Shown here piece by piece: positions 1-9,567 of a stretch of 64,000 nt of DNA; the first letter of the stretch is position 1, and each line of letters opens with the position of its first letter. The position numbers and the translations under genes are program-made. This stretch comes from an uncultured Spirochaetaceae bacterium (GTDB lineage: Bacteria; Spirochaetota; Spirochaetia; Treponematales; Treponemataceae): the NCBI GenBank assembly GCA_902789325.1, contig CADANN010000016.1, positions 34,397-98,396 on the forward strand, in the 5' to 3' direction. Under the pieces are notes generated by a model, which was not told where the DNA came from, ran no database searches, and was given only the letters and a program-made list of their open reading frames with translations.

Positions 1-1662
1 AACTATGAGCAGGTTCAAAAGAATATTGAAACTTTTACCCTGTTTGAACAGCTTGTAAATAGTAACGGCAAGCTTATGCTCTTTTTTACAATTCCTGAGC
101 GCAGCGATGAAGATGAAATAATTGATACAATGATTTCTGAAACAACGATGCTGGAACGCACAATCGAAACTGTACCAAATATTTATGGGCTTCGAGTTTT
201 TAGCGACAATCCGGTGGTTCCAGAACGCTGGCCGATTTTTATGAATTCATCACGTACAAAACTTGCTTCTTTAAACCGCTGGGAATTTGGATACACTGCA
301 GATTATCTTGGGAATCTTGGTTCATTAAAATATGAGTCAGTTTGTTCTACAAGAAGACTGGAAAAAAATCATAGGGAAATAGGTTACATTCAGATAGCGA
401 TGAAAACCAGTGATTTTTTTCCATTCCTTTTTAAGAAAATAAGTGATTTCAATGATGACTTTGCATTCCGTGAAGTATTGAATGAAACAACAAACAGGAT
501 GGAATTAATTCCTATTACAAACTCCTTAATCGAAAGTGTACATGAACCTTTATCTCCAAAGATTATGGAAGGATTGTACAATGATGTTTACCGCCGTCAG
601 GCAGGAAAGAAGAAGAGCAGCGGAAGAGTAATTCTTCATGACAGAGGAGATGTGAGATATTCAAGCTGGGTTAGAGTTCCAGATATGAATGTCATTTTGC
701 TGCATACCTGTTCTTCTGAAGAAATACAGAAAGAACTGCTTTTGATACAGACTGGAATAATTTCAGGTCTGGTTATTACAGTTTTTCTTTTATATTTTCT
801 TGTACGATATTTGACTTCTCGTCTAATGGGACGTGTTTATAATCTGATTGACGGAATGAAGGAAGTTCAGTCTGGTAATCTTGAAGCAGAAGTAAATGTA
901 ACAGGATATGATGAAGTTACACAGGCTCAAAGAACCTTTAATACAATGACTGAGCAGCTGCGTAATCAAATAGAAGAAATTAAAAAAGAACAGAATCTGA
1001 TTGCAGATACAGAAATGAAAGCAATGCAGAATCAGATAAATGCGCATTTTATTTATAATGCGCTTGAAACTATAAAAATGCAGGCGGTAATTGCCGGCGA
1101 AAGTGATGTTGAAGAAAGCATAAATGTATTGGGAAAACTGATGCATTATTGTTTGAGATGGCGAGTGCATACTGTTACGCTTGAAGAAGAAGTTGATTAT
1201 ATTCGTGCGTATGTTTATTTGTTGAACATTCGAAATGATTATATGATTTCTCTTGAAACAGAAATTCAACCAGATTATAAGAGCGTAATCATTCCAAAAA
1301 TGAGTCTGCAGCCGCTTGTTGAAAATGCTTTCTATTATGCAATTGAGCCGTTAGGAAAGGATGCAGTTATTCGTGTGTATACGGAAGATTCAGATGTTTA
1401 TGGGCGTATCTGGATTTGTGTTAGAGATTTTGGAAAAGGAATTTCTAAAGAAAAACAGGAAGAACTCATAAAATATCTTGAAGATGATTCGTATGAAAAA
1501 GATACCGCAGGAAGTATTGGACTTAAAAACATTCAGCAGCGTCTAAGTATGTTCTGTGGAAAAGATTATAGAATAAAGATTGAATCGGCTGAGGGAGAAG
1601 GAACTCTGATAAAGATTCCTGTCCCATTGCAACTAAGAAATTCGGACAAAGAGGTTCATTAA
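1..1662 (+). CDS. YesM-type sensor histidine kinase (5' end outside window)
   Basis: Membrane sensor kinase of the YesM class that would phosphorylate the response regulator encoded directly after it. The frame is open from base 1, so the true start and the first part of the extracellular sensor lie outside the window. Visible in order: an extracytoplasmic sensor region, one membrane helix (about nt 735-815, LLLIQTGIISGLVITVFLLY), a HAMP linker, a His_kinase domain with the phospho-acceptor His in NAHFIYNALE (nt 1045), and a HATPase domain with N box LVENAF, DFGKGI and GSIGLKN. The stop overlaps the next start (TAATG), indicating translational coupling. The ligand is unknown; relatives often control sugar uptake operons. 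Family assignment is firm, signal is not known. Confidence 0.93.
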   Translation, partial: NYEQVQKNIETFTLFEQLVNSNGKLMLFFTIPERSDEDEIIDTMISETTMLERTIETVPNIYGLRVFSDNPVVPERWPIFMNSSRTKLASLNRWEFGYTADYLGNLGSLKYESVCSTRRLEKNHREIGYIQIAMKTSDFFPFLFKKISDFNDDFAFREVLNETTNRMELIPITNSLIESVHEPLSPKIMEGLYNDVYRRQAGKKKSSGRVILHDRGDVRYSSWVRVPDMNVILLHTCSSEEIQKELLLIQTGIISGLVITVFLLYFLVRYLTSRLMGRVYNLIDGMKEVQSGNLEAEVNVTGYDEVTQAQRTFNTMTEQLRNQIEEIKKEQNLIADTEMKAMQNQINAHFIYNALETIKMQAVIAGESDVEESINVLGKLMHYCLRWRVHTVTLEEEVDYIRAYVYLLNIRNDYMISLETEIQPDYKSVIIPKMSLQPLVENAFYYAIEPLGKDAVIRVYTEDSDVYGRIWICVRDFGKGISKEKQEELIKYLEDDSYEKDTAGSIGLKNIQQRLSMFCGKDYRIKIESAEGEGTLIKIPVPLQLRNSDKEVH

Positions 1663-3104
1663 TGATTACAATTGTTCTGGCAGATGATGAAAAATTAATT
1701 CGAGCTGGATTAAAGAAAATACTTTTAGAGAATATTGATATTCCGCTCGAAATTATAGAAGCAAAAAATGGTGAAGAAGCTCTTAAATGCTGTAAAGAAA
1801 AGAAACCAGAAATTCTGATTACCGATATTCGTATGCCTGTTATGGATGGCGTTGAACTTATGAAAAATATTTCTGTAATGGAAGATGACGTAAGGCCAGC
1901 CATTATTGTTTTGAGTGGATATGATGAATTTAATTATGCCAAGGCTGCAATTCAAAGTGGGGCAATAAGTTATATTCTAAAGCCGGTTGATAAAAAGGAA
2001 CTTATTGGTGCGGTAAACACTGCAATCATGAATTGCATGAACGAAGAAAAAGTTCAGAATGAAATTAAATTTCGCCAGATAATTGAGAAAGGACGTCTGG
2101 ATGATGCTTCGGGGCTACCGGAAATCAAAGTAGAAAATGGATTAAATTGTATCGTTATATATGGAAAGAACTCAGCTGAAGTTCTTGAAAAAGTTATGGC
2201 GGGTCGCCGCTATTACGTTCTGGAGCAGACTAAAAATTCGGTGCTTATTGTTTACCCATTTGATGGCCGCCCGGTTGAATATGCGCCAGAACTTTTGAAC
2301 ACTTACATTGTTGGGATTTCGGCGCCGGCGGATGATTATTCTATGCTCAGGAGTATGAGGCGCCAGGCAATTACTGCGGCGATGCAGGCATTTTTTGATA
2401 CCGACACAGGAGATATCCGTTCAGACAACAAGCGAGGCGGATTGTATTTTTATGAAAATAAAAACCATGTAACAGATTTTGAGCAGATTGATGAAGAGTA
2501 TGAAAAGATGATTGGTCGCTGTGCAATTGCAAAAGCCGATGAAACACAGACAGATGTTGAAAATCTTTTTAAGTTCTTTGGAAAAGATGCAAAAATAAAT
2601 TCCGAGATGCTTTATTATCTGTACAGAAAAATTACTTCAAATATGTTTAACCGTTATCCAGGCTTTACAGATTCAGATATGTATCTTCATATTAAAAGCA
2701 TAATGATAGAAAATATTTTTGAATATCAGCGGCTTTCGGAATGGCATGGAAGCGTCCGCGATTATGCTGTTTATCTTGCTGCTCTTTTAAAGCAGAATAC
2801 AAAAGAGTCGCCTTACATTACAGAGGCTTTGGAATTCATAAAAACTCACTTTAAGAATGCCAATCAGGTGAGTGTGAATTATACTTGGTTCTCAGAAAAA
2901 TTTAAGGAACATCTTGGCATCAACTTTAATGAATATCTTAAGCGGCTTAGAATTGAGGAAGCAAAAAAACTTCTGGAAAAAGGCTGTTACAAAGTTTATG
3001 AAGTTGCAGAGCGCAGTGGATTTTCAGATGTAAAATACTTTATGAAAATATTCCGCGAAGAAACAGGAATGTCTCCAAGTGAATGGAGTGCTAAGCACGT
3101 ATGA
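1662..3104 (+). CDS. YesN-type response regulator with AraC-family DNA-binding domain
   Basis: DNA-binding partner of the preceding kinase. Residues 1-125 form a receiver domain with the acidic pair in LADDEK and the phospho-acceptor Asp in ITDIRMPVMDG. A long central linker of unassigned function follows. The C-terminal 100 residues hold two AraC-type helix-turn-helix motifs (FSEKFKEHLGINFNEYLKRL; EVAERSGFSDVKYFMKIFRE). The 480 aa length is usual for the YesN group. It overlaps the kinase by one base and the next gene by four (ATGA), so the three form one transcription unit. Target genes are not evident here. Confidence 0.94.
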   Translation: MITIVLADDEKLIRAGLKKILLENIDIPLEIIEAKNGEEALKCCKEKKPEILITDIRMPVMDGVELMKNISVMEDDVRPAIIVLSGYDEFNYAKAAIQSGAISYILKPVDKKELIGAVNTAIMNCMNEEKVQNEIKFRQIIEKGRLDDASGLPEIKVENGLNCIVIYGKNSAEVLEKVMAGRRYYVLEQTKNSVLIVYPFDGRPVEYAPELLNTYIVGISAPADDYSMLRSMRRQAITAAMQAFFDTDTGDIRSDNKRGGLYFYENKNHVTDFEQIDEEYEKMIGRCAIAKADETQTDVENLFKFFGKDAKINSEMLYYLYRKITSNMFNRYPGFTDSDMYLHIKSIMIENIFEYQRLSEWHGSVRDYAVYLAALLKQNTKESPYITEALEFIKTHFKNANQVSVNYTWFSEKFKEHLGINFNEYLKRLRIEEAKKLLEKGCYKVYEVAERSGFSDVKYFMKIFREETGMSPSEWSAKHV

Positions 3105-3859
3105 CAAAAGAACTGGCAGCTAAATTACAAGAGCTTGCTGACAAATATGAGGTTGCATCTTTTTGTAATGAAGATCCTTCGCAGTTTCTACGCTGGTATG
3201 AACCTGTTGCAGGGCGTGGGACGATTGCAGATGTTGAGGCAGCCTCTTTTATTGCTGCCATGTTAGCCTTTGGTAACAGAAAACAGTTTATTCCTAAAAT
3301 CCGTGAAATATTACAAACTTCCGACCGTTCGTTAGGAAGCCTTTCTAAATGGCTTTGCGCTGGAGCTTATAAAAAAGAATTTCCTTCTGGTGAAAAAAAA
3401 TTCTACCGTTTTTATTCCTATGATGACATGCAGATTTTCTTTGGAGAGCTGGCGGAGATTTTGAATGAGAATGGCTCGTTGGGGGAATTCTTTAGATTGA
3501 AAGCTGAGGAAGATTTTCCTCCCCTTTATGAAATAGTGTCTTCTTCTTTTCCAAAATCTGCGATAGTTCCAAAGGGACGTAGTTCCGCAAATAAGCGTGT
3601 GCATATGTATCTGCGCTGGATGGTCAGGAGAAACTCACCGGTGGACTTAGGTTTGTGGCAGTGGGCAGAGCCTTCGACGCTTTTAATTCCGCTTGATGTT
3701 CACGTAATGCAGGAAGCGGCAAAACTCGGCTTGATTCCCGAAAAGGCAACAGCATCCCGCAAAACCGCAGAGCTTTTGACATCCGCATTAAACGAAGTCT
3801 TCCCAGGCGATCCATGTCGCGGCGACTTCGCATTATTTGGCCTTGGCGTAGATAAATAA
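3101..3859 (+). CDS. TIGR02757 family protein (DUF2400)
   Basis: Conserved protein of unknown function, recognised from the N-terminal pattern with NEDPSQFLRWY and the phrase ASFIAAMLAFGNRKQFIPKI, plus the LDVHVMQEAAKLGL segment near the C terminus. The 252 aa length matches the family. There is no signal peptide or membrane segment, so it is probably cytoplasmic. The start codon overlaps the response regulator stop (ATGA), which suggests co-translation with the two-component genes, although a functional link is not known. Confidence 0.85.
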   Translation: MTKELAAKLQELADKYEVASFCNEDPSQFLRWYEPVAGRGTIADVEAASFIAAMLAFGNRKQFIPKIREILQTSDRSLGSLSKWLCAGAYKKEFPSGEKKFYRFYSYDDMQIFFGELAEILNENGSLGEFFRLKAEEDFPPLYEIVSSSFPKSAIVPKGRSSANKRVHMYLRWMVRRNSPVDLGLWQWAEPSTLLIPLDVHVMQEAAKLGLIPEKATASRKTAELLTSALNEVFPGDPCRGDFALFGLGVDK

Positions 3860-3929
3860 AATCCCTTATTAAATTCATTCGAAATTATGTTATAATCATA
3901 TAAAACGTTTTACTAAACAGGAGACCATA

Positions 3930-4718
3930 ATGGCAGATTTAACTATAAGATTTTATTCAGATGTTTTGAGACGTGATGTTTCATTTTTAATGCAGATCCC
4001 AAATGATATCCGCAGAGAGTGGCCTCGCGATGACCTTAAACGTGATGGAAAACCAATGAAGACTTTGTTCCTTCTTCACGGATATTCAGGAGCAGGTTTT
4101 AACTGGGTGCCAGGAAATCTTGCAGAACAGTACAATTTTGCTGTTGTAATTCCAACTGGTGAAAACTCTTTCTGGATTGATGGACCTGCAACTGGCCGCC
4201 AGTTTGCAACCTTCCTTGGTGTAGAACTTTTGGAATATGTTCGTAAAACTTTCCATCTTGCGATGACTGCTGAAGATACCTATATCATGGGATTTTCAAT
4301 GGGAGGATTTGGTGCAATCCATACAGGCTTTGCTTATCCAGACAAGTTTGGAAAAGTAATTGCACTTTCATCAGCCCTCATCCACAATGAAGTTGCAAAA
4401 ATGAAGGAAGGCGAAGGCAATCCTGTAGCAAATTATGATTACTACAAAATGTGTTTCGGCGACCCTGCAAAACTTCCAGAAAGCGACAATAATCCTGAAT
4501 ATCTTTTGAAAAAGCTTAAAGCAGCTGGCACAAAGATTCCAGAAATCTTCATGGCCTGTGGAACAGAAGACTTCCTTCTCGAACGCAACCGCGAATTCCA
4601 CCAGTTCTTAAATGACCAGGGAATTGCTCATACCTACGAAGAAGGCCCAGGCATCCACGACATGCGCTTCTGGCAGGAATGGGCCGGCAAGTTTATTCCG
4701 CTTGCGTATGCTGATTAG
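3930..4718 (+). CDS. Esterase of the tributyrin esterase / esterase D type
   Basis: Alpha/beta-hydrolase of 262 aa without a signal peptide. The nucleophile elbow GFSMGG is clear (about residue 122), and the acid and base residues are probably Asp in CGTEDFLL and His in GPGIHDM. An oxyanion-region phrase FLLHGYSG lies near residue 50. Relatives deacetylate short acyl esters, including acetylated sugars or xylan fragments, which would fit the polysaccharide hydrolases elsewhere in the window, but the substrate is inferred. An SD (AGGAGA) precedes the ATG, with a TATAAT box near 3892. Confidence 0.88.
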   Translation: MADLTIRFYSDVLRRDVSFLMQIPNDIRREWPRDDLKRDGKPMKTLFLLHGYSGAGFNWVPGNLAEQYNFAVVIPTGENSFWIDGPATGRQFATFLGVELLEYVRKTFHLAMTAEDTYIMGFSMGGFGAIHTGFAYPDKFGKVIALSSALIHNEVAKMKEGEGNPVANYDYYKMCFGDPAKLPESDNNPEYLLKKLKAAGTKIPEIFMACGTEDFLLERNREFHQFLNDQGIAHTYEEGPGIHDMRFWQEWAGKFIPLAYAD

Positions 4719-4743
4719 CCTACCGTAGACTCGTAATTCATGT

Positions 4744-4749
4744 TATAAT
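4744..4749 (+). promoter_or_regulatory. -10 box of hsdM, 6 nt from the ATG
   Basis: TATAAT ends six bases before the hsdM ATG and there is no Shine-Dalgarno sequence between them. A transcript initiated from it would start at or next to the start codon. A good -35 box is not visible. Confidence 0.5.
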
Positions 4750-4755
4750 CAAAAC

Positions 4756-6198
4756 ATGAATTACGAGCAGATATTTAAAAACATAGACGACATATTATGG
4801 AAAGAAGCCGGCTGTTCAAACGAACTTGATTACGTAGAACAGACCAGCTGGATTCTCTTCTTAAAATACCTTGACGACCTTGAAATAGAACGCAGCGACG
4901 AAATGGCCCTTCAGGGTAAAGATTACACCTACATCATCAAAAAAGAATTCCGCTGGAACACCTGGGCCTGCCCAAAAACTCCAAAAGGCGAAATAGACCA
5001 CAAAGCCGCAATGACAGGCGACGACCTTTCAGACTTTGTAAACCTCAAGCTTTTTCCATATCTCAAAAACTTTAAGGCAACCGCAACCACACCGGACACC
5101 CTCGAATATAAAATTGGCGAAATCTTTAGTGAGCTCAAAAACAAAATAGTTTCGGGCTATAACATGCGCGAAATCTTAAATTATGCAGACGGCCTTCATT
5201 TTCAGAGCAGCACAGACAAGCACGAAATGAGCCATCTATACGAAAGCAAAATCCACAAGATGGGAAACGCCGGCCGTAACGGAGGAGAGTATTACACACC
5301 GCGTCCGCTCATTCGCACAATTGTCCGCGTAGTAGAACCAAAAATCGGAGACACAATTTATGACGGGGCCTGCGGGAGTGCCGGCTTCCTTTGCGAAGCC
5401 TTCAACTACTTAAACGAAAAAGCAAAAACCGTAGAACAGAAACAGATACTCCAGAAGCAGACCTTCTATGGCAAAGAAAAGAAAGGCCTTGCCTACATCA
5501 TCGGAATCATGAACATGATTTTCCACGGAGTAGAAGCGCCTAACATCATGCACACAAACACCCTTGCCGAAGACCTGAGCCAGATTCAGCAGCGCGACCG
5601 CAAAGATGTCATACTTGCAAATCCACCTTTCGGCGGCAAGGAACGTTCAGAAATCCAGCAGAACTTTCCCATTAAAACCGGCGAAACAGCCTATCTTTTT
5701 ATGGAACACTTTATCAAAATGCTCAAGGCAGGCGGCCGCGCAGGTGTGGTAATCAAAAATACCTTCCTGAGCAATACTGATAACGCAAGCATAGCTCTTC
5801 GCCGCGAGCTTCTGGAAAGCTGCAACCTTCATACAATCCTTGACTGTCCGAGCGGAGTCTTCACAGGGGCAGGCGTAAAAACCGTAGTCCTCTTTTTCGA
5901 AAAAGGAAAGCCCACAGAAAAAATCTGGTACTATCAGCTCAACCTGGATCGTAACCTTGGCAAAACAAATCCCCTCAACGAAGATGACCTTGCCGATTTT
6001 GTTGCCCTTCAAAAGACAAAAGCCGCAAGCCCGAACAGCTGGAGTCTCAACGTAAGCGATCTCAATCCCGACACCCTCGACCTTAGCGTAAAGAATCCCA
6101 ATAAGAAGGAAGAAAAGACCCTGCGAGAGCCTGCCGAGATTATAAAAGAAATGCGCGAGCTGAACAAAGAGGCCGAGGAGCTTTTGAAAGGTATGTAG
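4756..6198 (+). CDS. hsdM: Type I restriction-modification DNA methyltransferase subunit
   Basis: Adenine-N6 methylating subunit of a type I system; it pairs with HsdS to methylate the host target and joins HsdR for restriction. The N-terminal helical domain (about residues 1-150) includes the SWILFLKYLDDLE pattern. The Rossmann methylase domain follows, with TPRPLIRTIV, the SAM motif DGACGSAGFL and the catalytic NPPFGG (about residue 290). The 480 aa length is normal. It opens the defence cluster; hsdS follows after a GC-rich hairpin block. A -10 box six bases upstream and no SD suggest a leaderless mRNA. Confidence 0.97.
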   Translation: MNYEQIFKNIDDILWKEAGCSNELDYVEQTSWILFLKYLDDLEIERSDEMALQGKDYTYIIKKEFRWNTWACPKTPKGEIDHKAAMTGDDLSDFVNLKLFPYLKNFKATATTPDTLEYKIGEIFSELKNKIVSGYNMREILNYADGLHFQSSTDKHEMSHLYESKIHKMGNAGRNGGEYYTPRPLIRTIVRVVEPKIGDTIYDGACGSAGFLCEAFNYLNEKAKTVEQKQILQKQTFYGKEKKGLAYIIGIMNMIFHGVEAPNIMHTNTLAEDLSQIQQRDRKDVILANPPFGGKERSEIQQNFPIKTGETAYLFMEHFIKMLKAGGRAGVVIKNTFLSNTDNASIALRRELLESCNLHTILDCPSGVFTGAGVKTVVLFFEKGKPTEKIWYYQLNLDRNLGKTNPLNEDDLADFVALQKTKAASPNSWSLNVSDLNPDTLDLSVKNPNKKEEKTLREPAEIIKEMRELNKEAEELLKGM

Positions 6199-6201
6199 GG
6201 T

Positions 6202-6267
6202 GGGGAAAGCCTTCCCCTCGGCCGCACTTCGTTGCGGCCTACCCCTTCTAGCGGGGGACACCCCCGC
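6202..6267 (+). repeat. Three GC-rich hairpins between hsdM and hsdS
   Basis: Three inverted repeats stand side by side: GGGGAA/TTCCCC (6202-6217), GGCCGC/GCGGCC (6220-6239) and GCGGGGG/CCCCCGC (6251-6267). The block is far richer in G+C than the surrounding genes and looks like a REP-type extragenic element. It separates the methylase and specificity genes and could affect hsdS transcription or mRNA stability. Confidence 0.7.
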
Positions 6268-6306
6268 AACGCCCCCGTGGCTTCCAAAGCGAATGGAGAA
6301 TTGAAA

Positions 6307-7443
6307 GTGAAAAAAGATTGGGAAATAAAGAAACTTGGAGATGTATGCGAGATAGCACGAGGTGGTTCACCTCGACCAATTAAAGATTATATAACAATGG
6401 ATGAAGATGGAATTAATTGGATAAAGATAGGTGATACAGACCCATCAGGAAAATTAATTTACACAACATCTGAAAAAATTAAACCTGCTGGCTTGAAAAA
6501 GTCTCGTTATGTAGAGGCTGGAGATTTTCTTTTATCTAATTCAATGAGTTTTGGAAGACCATATATTTTACAAACAAATGGTTGTATTCATGACGGTTGG
6601 TTAGTTTTAAAAAATTATCAAAAAAGCTTATATCTAGATTTCTTTTATTATCTTTTGCTTTCTCCAAATGTTCAGAAACAATTTGAAATAGAGGCAAAAG
6701 GTTCAACTGTTAGAAATTTAAATACTGAAATTGTATCAAATATAAACGTTAGTTACCCACCCCTCGAAGAACAAAAGCGCATAGTCAAAATCCTGGATGA
6801 AAAATTTGCACAGCTGGAAACAATAAAAACAAATGCCCAAACCAACCTGCAGAACGCAAAAGATTTGTTCCAGTCCCAGCTGACAAGAGCCTTTAGCAAT
6901 ACCACTTGGGAAAAGAAAAGATTGGATGAGGTTTGTTCGAGAATTTTTGCAGGGGGTGATAAACCACAGATTGTTTCAAAAGAAATCTCTAAAACATGTC
7001 AGATTCCTATTTTTGCAAATGCAATAACTGATGATGGATTATATGGATATACAAATGAAGCAACCGTCTTCGATAAATGTCTTACTATTTCTGCAAGAGG
7101 AACTATTGGATTTACCTGTATAAGAAATAAACCTTTTGTTCCTATTGTTAGATTATTGGTTCTTATACCCAAGGATGAAATAAATATTTCATATTTAAAA
7201 TATGGATGCGATACATTAACAATTACAAATACCGGTTCAAGTATTCCTCAATTGACTGTACCTATGATAAAGGATTATAAAATTCCTCTTCCCCCTCTCT
7301 CCGAGCAAAAACACATCGTAAAAGAACTTGACACACTCAGCGAAAAAGTCTGCCAGCTGCAGGAAATCTACACAAAACAAATTGCCAACTGCGACGAGTT
7401 AAAGCAAGCCTACTTACAAAAAGCCTTCGAAGGAGAGTTGTAA
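6307..7443 (+). CDS. hsdS: Type I restriction-modification specificity subunit
   Basis: DNA target recognition subunit. It has two target-recognition domains, each followed by a conserved helix region: PPLEEQKRIVKILDEKFAQLE and PPLSEQKHIVKELDTLSEKV. I chose GTG at 6307 because GGAG (6295-6298) lies eight bases upstream and the protein then begins VKKDWEIKKLGDV, a normal HsdS start. The frame is open further upstream, but that part translates the GC-rich hairpin block into an unlikely proline/glycine-rich peptide. Product about 378 aa. The two recognition domains differ, implying a bipartite target. Confidence 0.93.
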   Translation: MKKDWEIKKLGDVCEIARGGSPRPIKDYITMDEDGINWIKIGDTDPSGKLIYTTSEKIKPAGLKKSRYVEAGDFLLSNSMSFGRPYILQTNGCIHDGWLVLKNYQKSLYLDFFYYLLLSPNVQKQFEIEAKGSTVRNLNTEIVSNINVSYPPLEEQKRIVKILDEKFAQLETIKTNAQTNLQNAKDLFQSQLTRAFSNTTWEKKRLDEVCSRIFAGGDKPQIVSKEISKTCQIPIFANAITDDGLYGYTNEATVFDKCLTISARGTIGFTCIRNKPFVPIVRLLVLIPKDEINISYLKYGCDTLTITNTGSSIPQLTVPMIKDYKIPLPPLSEQKHIVKELDTLSEKVCQLQEIYTKQIANCDELKQAYLQKAFEGEL

Positions 7444-7574
7444 TCTTTCATATTCCAATGAGGTTGCAAAAAGTGGTATGAATTGATACAATAGCCGTAA
7501 TTTTTTTACGGAAAGACTGTTTATTTAATAGAATTATGCCGAAAATATAGTATATTATAGATAGGAGCAATTTT

Positions 7575-8699
7575 ATGCTTAAATCATTTTCTGTTAGTAA
7601 TTTCCGCATTTTCAGCAATAAAATAACTATAGATTTTTCCTCAACTGGCAATTACACATTTAATTCTGAAACTGTAAAAAATGGAATCGTAAATACAGCA
7701 ATAATGTATGGTAAAAATGCCAGTGGTAAATCTTCTCTTGCTTATGCCCTTTTTGATATCGTATCTAATCTTACAGATAACTATGTAACACCTAAAGGGT
7801 ATGCAAATTACTTAAATGCTGAAACAAATCATGAATATGCAGAATTTGAATATCATTTTATTTTCAATGAAAAAGAAGTTATTTATTCATATAAAAAGTC
7901 TGCTGTAAATGTGATTCTTGCAGAAACTCTTGTATTAGACGGAGAAAAGGTAGTTGCCTATGATAAGCAAAATTCTTCTTCAGAATTGTTGTTAAACCTT
8001 TCCGGAACAGAAAACTTACAGGCAAATCTTAGTTTAATCAAAATATCTATTTTAAAATATATAAAGGCAAATGCGGTATTAGCTCAGGACACAAACAGTG
8101 AATTATTTAATAATCTTATGGAATTTACAAATAAAATGCTTCTCTTCTGGAGTCTTGAAGATCGTTCCTTTGTCGGATATAAACAGCAATCTAGCACTGC
8201 CATTATTGATTCTTTAATTCAGAATAATCATTTTGAGGAGTTGAAAAATTTTTTTCATGCCGCAGGATTTAAGGATGAAATCATTCATATAAATCTTGCA
8301 GGTCATGAACAGTTATTTTTTAAGTTCCCAAATAAAAAACTTGTAGATTTTAATTTAGGTTGTTCTACAGGAATGAGCTCACTTCTTTTGTTTTTTTATT
8401 GGCTTTGTGATATTCAATATTCAAAAAAGGCCCCTTCTTTTATTTGTATTGATGAATTTGATGCATTTTATCATTTTGAACTTTCTCGTTTTGTTGTTGA
8501 AATGCTTAAAAAAACAAATTCTCAGATTTTACTTACAACTCATAATACTGCCCTTTTAACAAATGAATTACTCAGACCAGACTGTTATTTCATTTGCTCA
8601 AGAGATAAAATTGTAAATACACATAATGCAACAGAAAAGGAACTAAGAGAAGGTCATAATCTTGAAAAACTTTATCGTGGTGGTACATTCGGTAAATGA
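7575..8699 (+). CDS. AAA (ABC/SMC-like) ATPase of a two-gene defence module, RloA/AriA-like
   Basis: ATPase of the AAA_15/AAA_21 type seen in anti-phage systems such as RloA, OLD-family modules and PARIS AriA. It begins MLKSFSVSNFRIFSNKITI, the usual opening for this class. Walker A is GKNASGKSS (residues 46-54), a signature-like LGCSTGMSSLL lies near 275, Walker B is ICIDEFDAF (about 289) and the switch His is in LLTTHNT (about 321). It overlaps the next gene by four bases (ATGA). An SD (TAGGAG) precedes the ATG. Its position between hsdS and hsdR resembles the restriction-linked ORFs described in Campylobacter. The exact subfamily is uncertain. Confidence 0.85.
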   Translation: MLKSFSVSNFRIFSNKITIDFSSTGNYTFNSETVKNGIVNTAIMYGKNASGKSSLAYALFDIVSNLTDNYVTPKGYANYLNAETNHEYAEFEYHFIFNEKEVIYSYKKSAVNVILAETLVLDGEKVVAYDKQNSSSELLLNLSGTENLQANLSLIKISILKYIKANAVLAQDTNSELFNNLMEFTNKMLLFWSLEDRSFVGYKQQSSTAIIDSLIQNNHFEELKNFFHAAGFKDEIIHINLAGHEQLFFKFPNKKLVDFNLGCSTGMSSLLLFFYWLCDIQYSKKAPSFICIDEFDAFYHFELSRFVVEMLKKTNSQILLTTHNTALLTNELLRPDCYFICSRDKIVNTHNATEKELREGHNLEKLYRGGTFGK

Positions 8700-9511
8700 T
8701 TCTTTTTGTTTTTGAAGGTAAAGAACAGGAACCTAAAATTTACAAAACATTAGAAACTTTATTTTTCTCTGATGTAAAAGATGAACGTATTTATGTTTCA
8801 TACTGTAGTAATATCTATAATTTTTACCAAACGATTAAAGGCTATGATTTGTTTGATAAAGGTGATTCGAGTCTTCCTTTATTAATAAAAGAAGAAATGC
8901 GAACTCATCCTGATTTGAATCCTCATACCCCAGACTTTAATGCAGATGATATTTCACAGATATTTCTGTTTTTTGATTATGATATTCAAGATTCAACTGC
9001 AAAAACAGGGGAAGAAACAAAAGAATATAATTCTAAGGTAAAGGAGATGTTAGCTTTTTTTAATGATGAAACAGTTAATGGGAAACTGTATATTAATTAT
9101 CCAATGGTCGATTCATATCGTTATACAGACAAATTGCCAGACGAAAAGTTTTATACATATGAAGTAAATCTTGAAAACTGTAATCACTTTAAGGAATTGC
9201 TTGCAAAAGAAAAACCTTTTTATAGAAACGAAAAACGCTTACAAGTACGAAAAATCGTAAATGAATATGTTAACAATGATAATGTTCGTCGCGATTGGAA
9301 ATTTATTAATAGCCAAAATATTGCAAAAGCAAATTATATTTGTAATGATCAAAATAGTATTCCAGAAATAAAAGGCACCATAAAACAGGATTTTATTTTT
9401 GAAAAACAACTTACAAAATTTGTTTATAACAAAGATACAGTTTCTGTTTTAAATAGTTTTCCACTTTTTCTAATGGAATATTTTAAAGATATTAGTCAGA
9501 TTTTGCCATAA
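8696..9511 (+). CDS. TOPRIM-like effector of the two-gene module, RloB/AriB-like
   Basis: Protein of 271 aa translated in overlap with the ATPase gene. It starts with FVFEGKEQEPKIY (residues 4-16) and has LFFDYDIQD (91-99), the Glu plus spaced-Asp pattern expected of a TOPRIM-type metal site. The phrase YINYPMVDSYRY follows. The order ATPase then TOPRIM protein matches RloA-RloB and PARIS AriA-AriB, where the second protein is a nuclease held inactive by the ATPase. By analogy this would be the toxic effector of an abortive-infection module. Assignment rests on motifs and gene pairing; nuclease activity is inferred. Confidence 0.72.
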   Translation: MILFVFEGKEQEPKIYKTLETLFFSDVKDERIYVSYCSNIYNFYQTIKGYDLFDKGDSSLPLLIKEEMRTHPDLNPHTPDFNADDISQIFLFFDYDIQDSTAKTGEETKEYNSKVKEMLAFFNDETVNGKLYINYPMVDSYRYTDKLPDEKFYTYEVNLENCNHFKELLAKEKPFYRNEKRLQVRKIVNEYVNNDNVRRDWKFINSQNIAKANYICNDQNSIPEIKGTIKQDFIFEKQLTKFVYNKDTVSVLNSFPLFLMEYFKDISQILP

Positions 9512-9567
9512 ATTTAATTAAAATCAATATAAGGCTTCTGGAAAATTATTGGTGAGTTGTAAATTAG

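Noticed and set aside
5647..6261. Minus-strand 204-codon ORF opposite hsdM
   Set aside because: Lies fully over hsdM and the hairpin block, with no SD or family match; a shadow of the coding frame.
6232..6306. N-terminal extension of hsdS
   Set aside because: It translates the GC-rich hairpin block, has no SD, and GTG 6307 has an ideal SD and gives a normal HsdS start.
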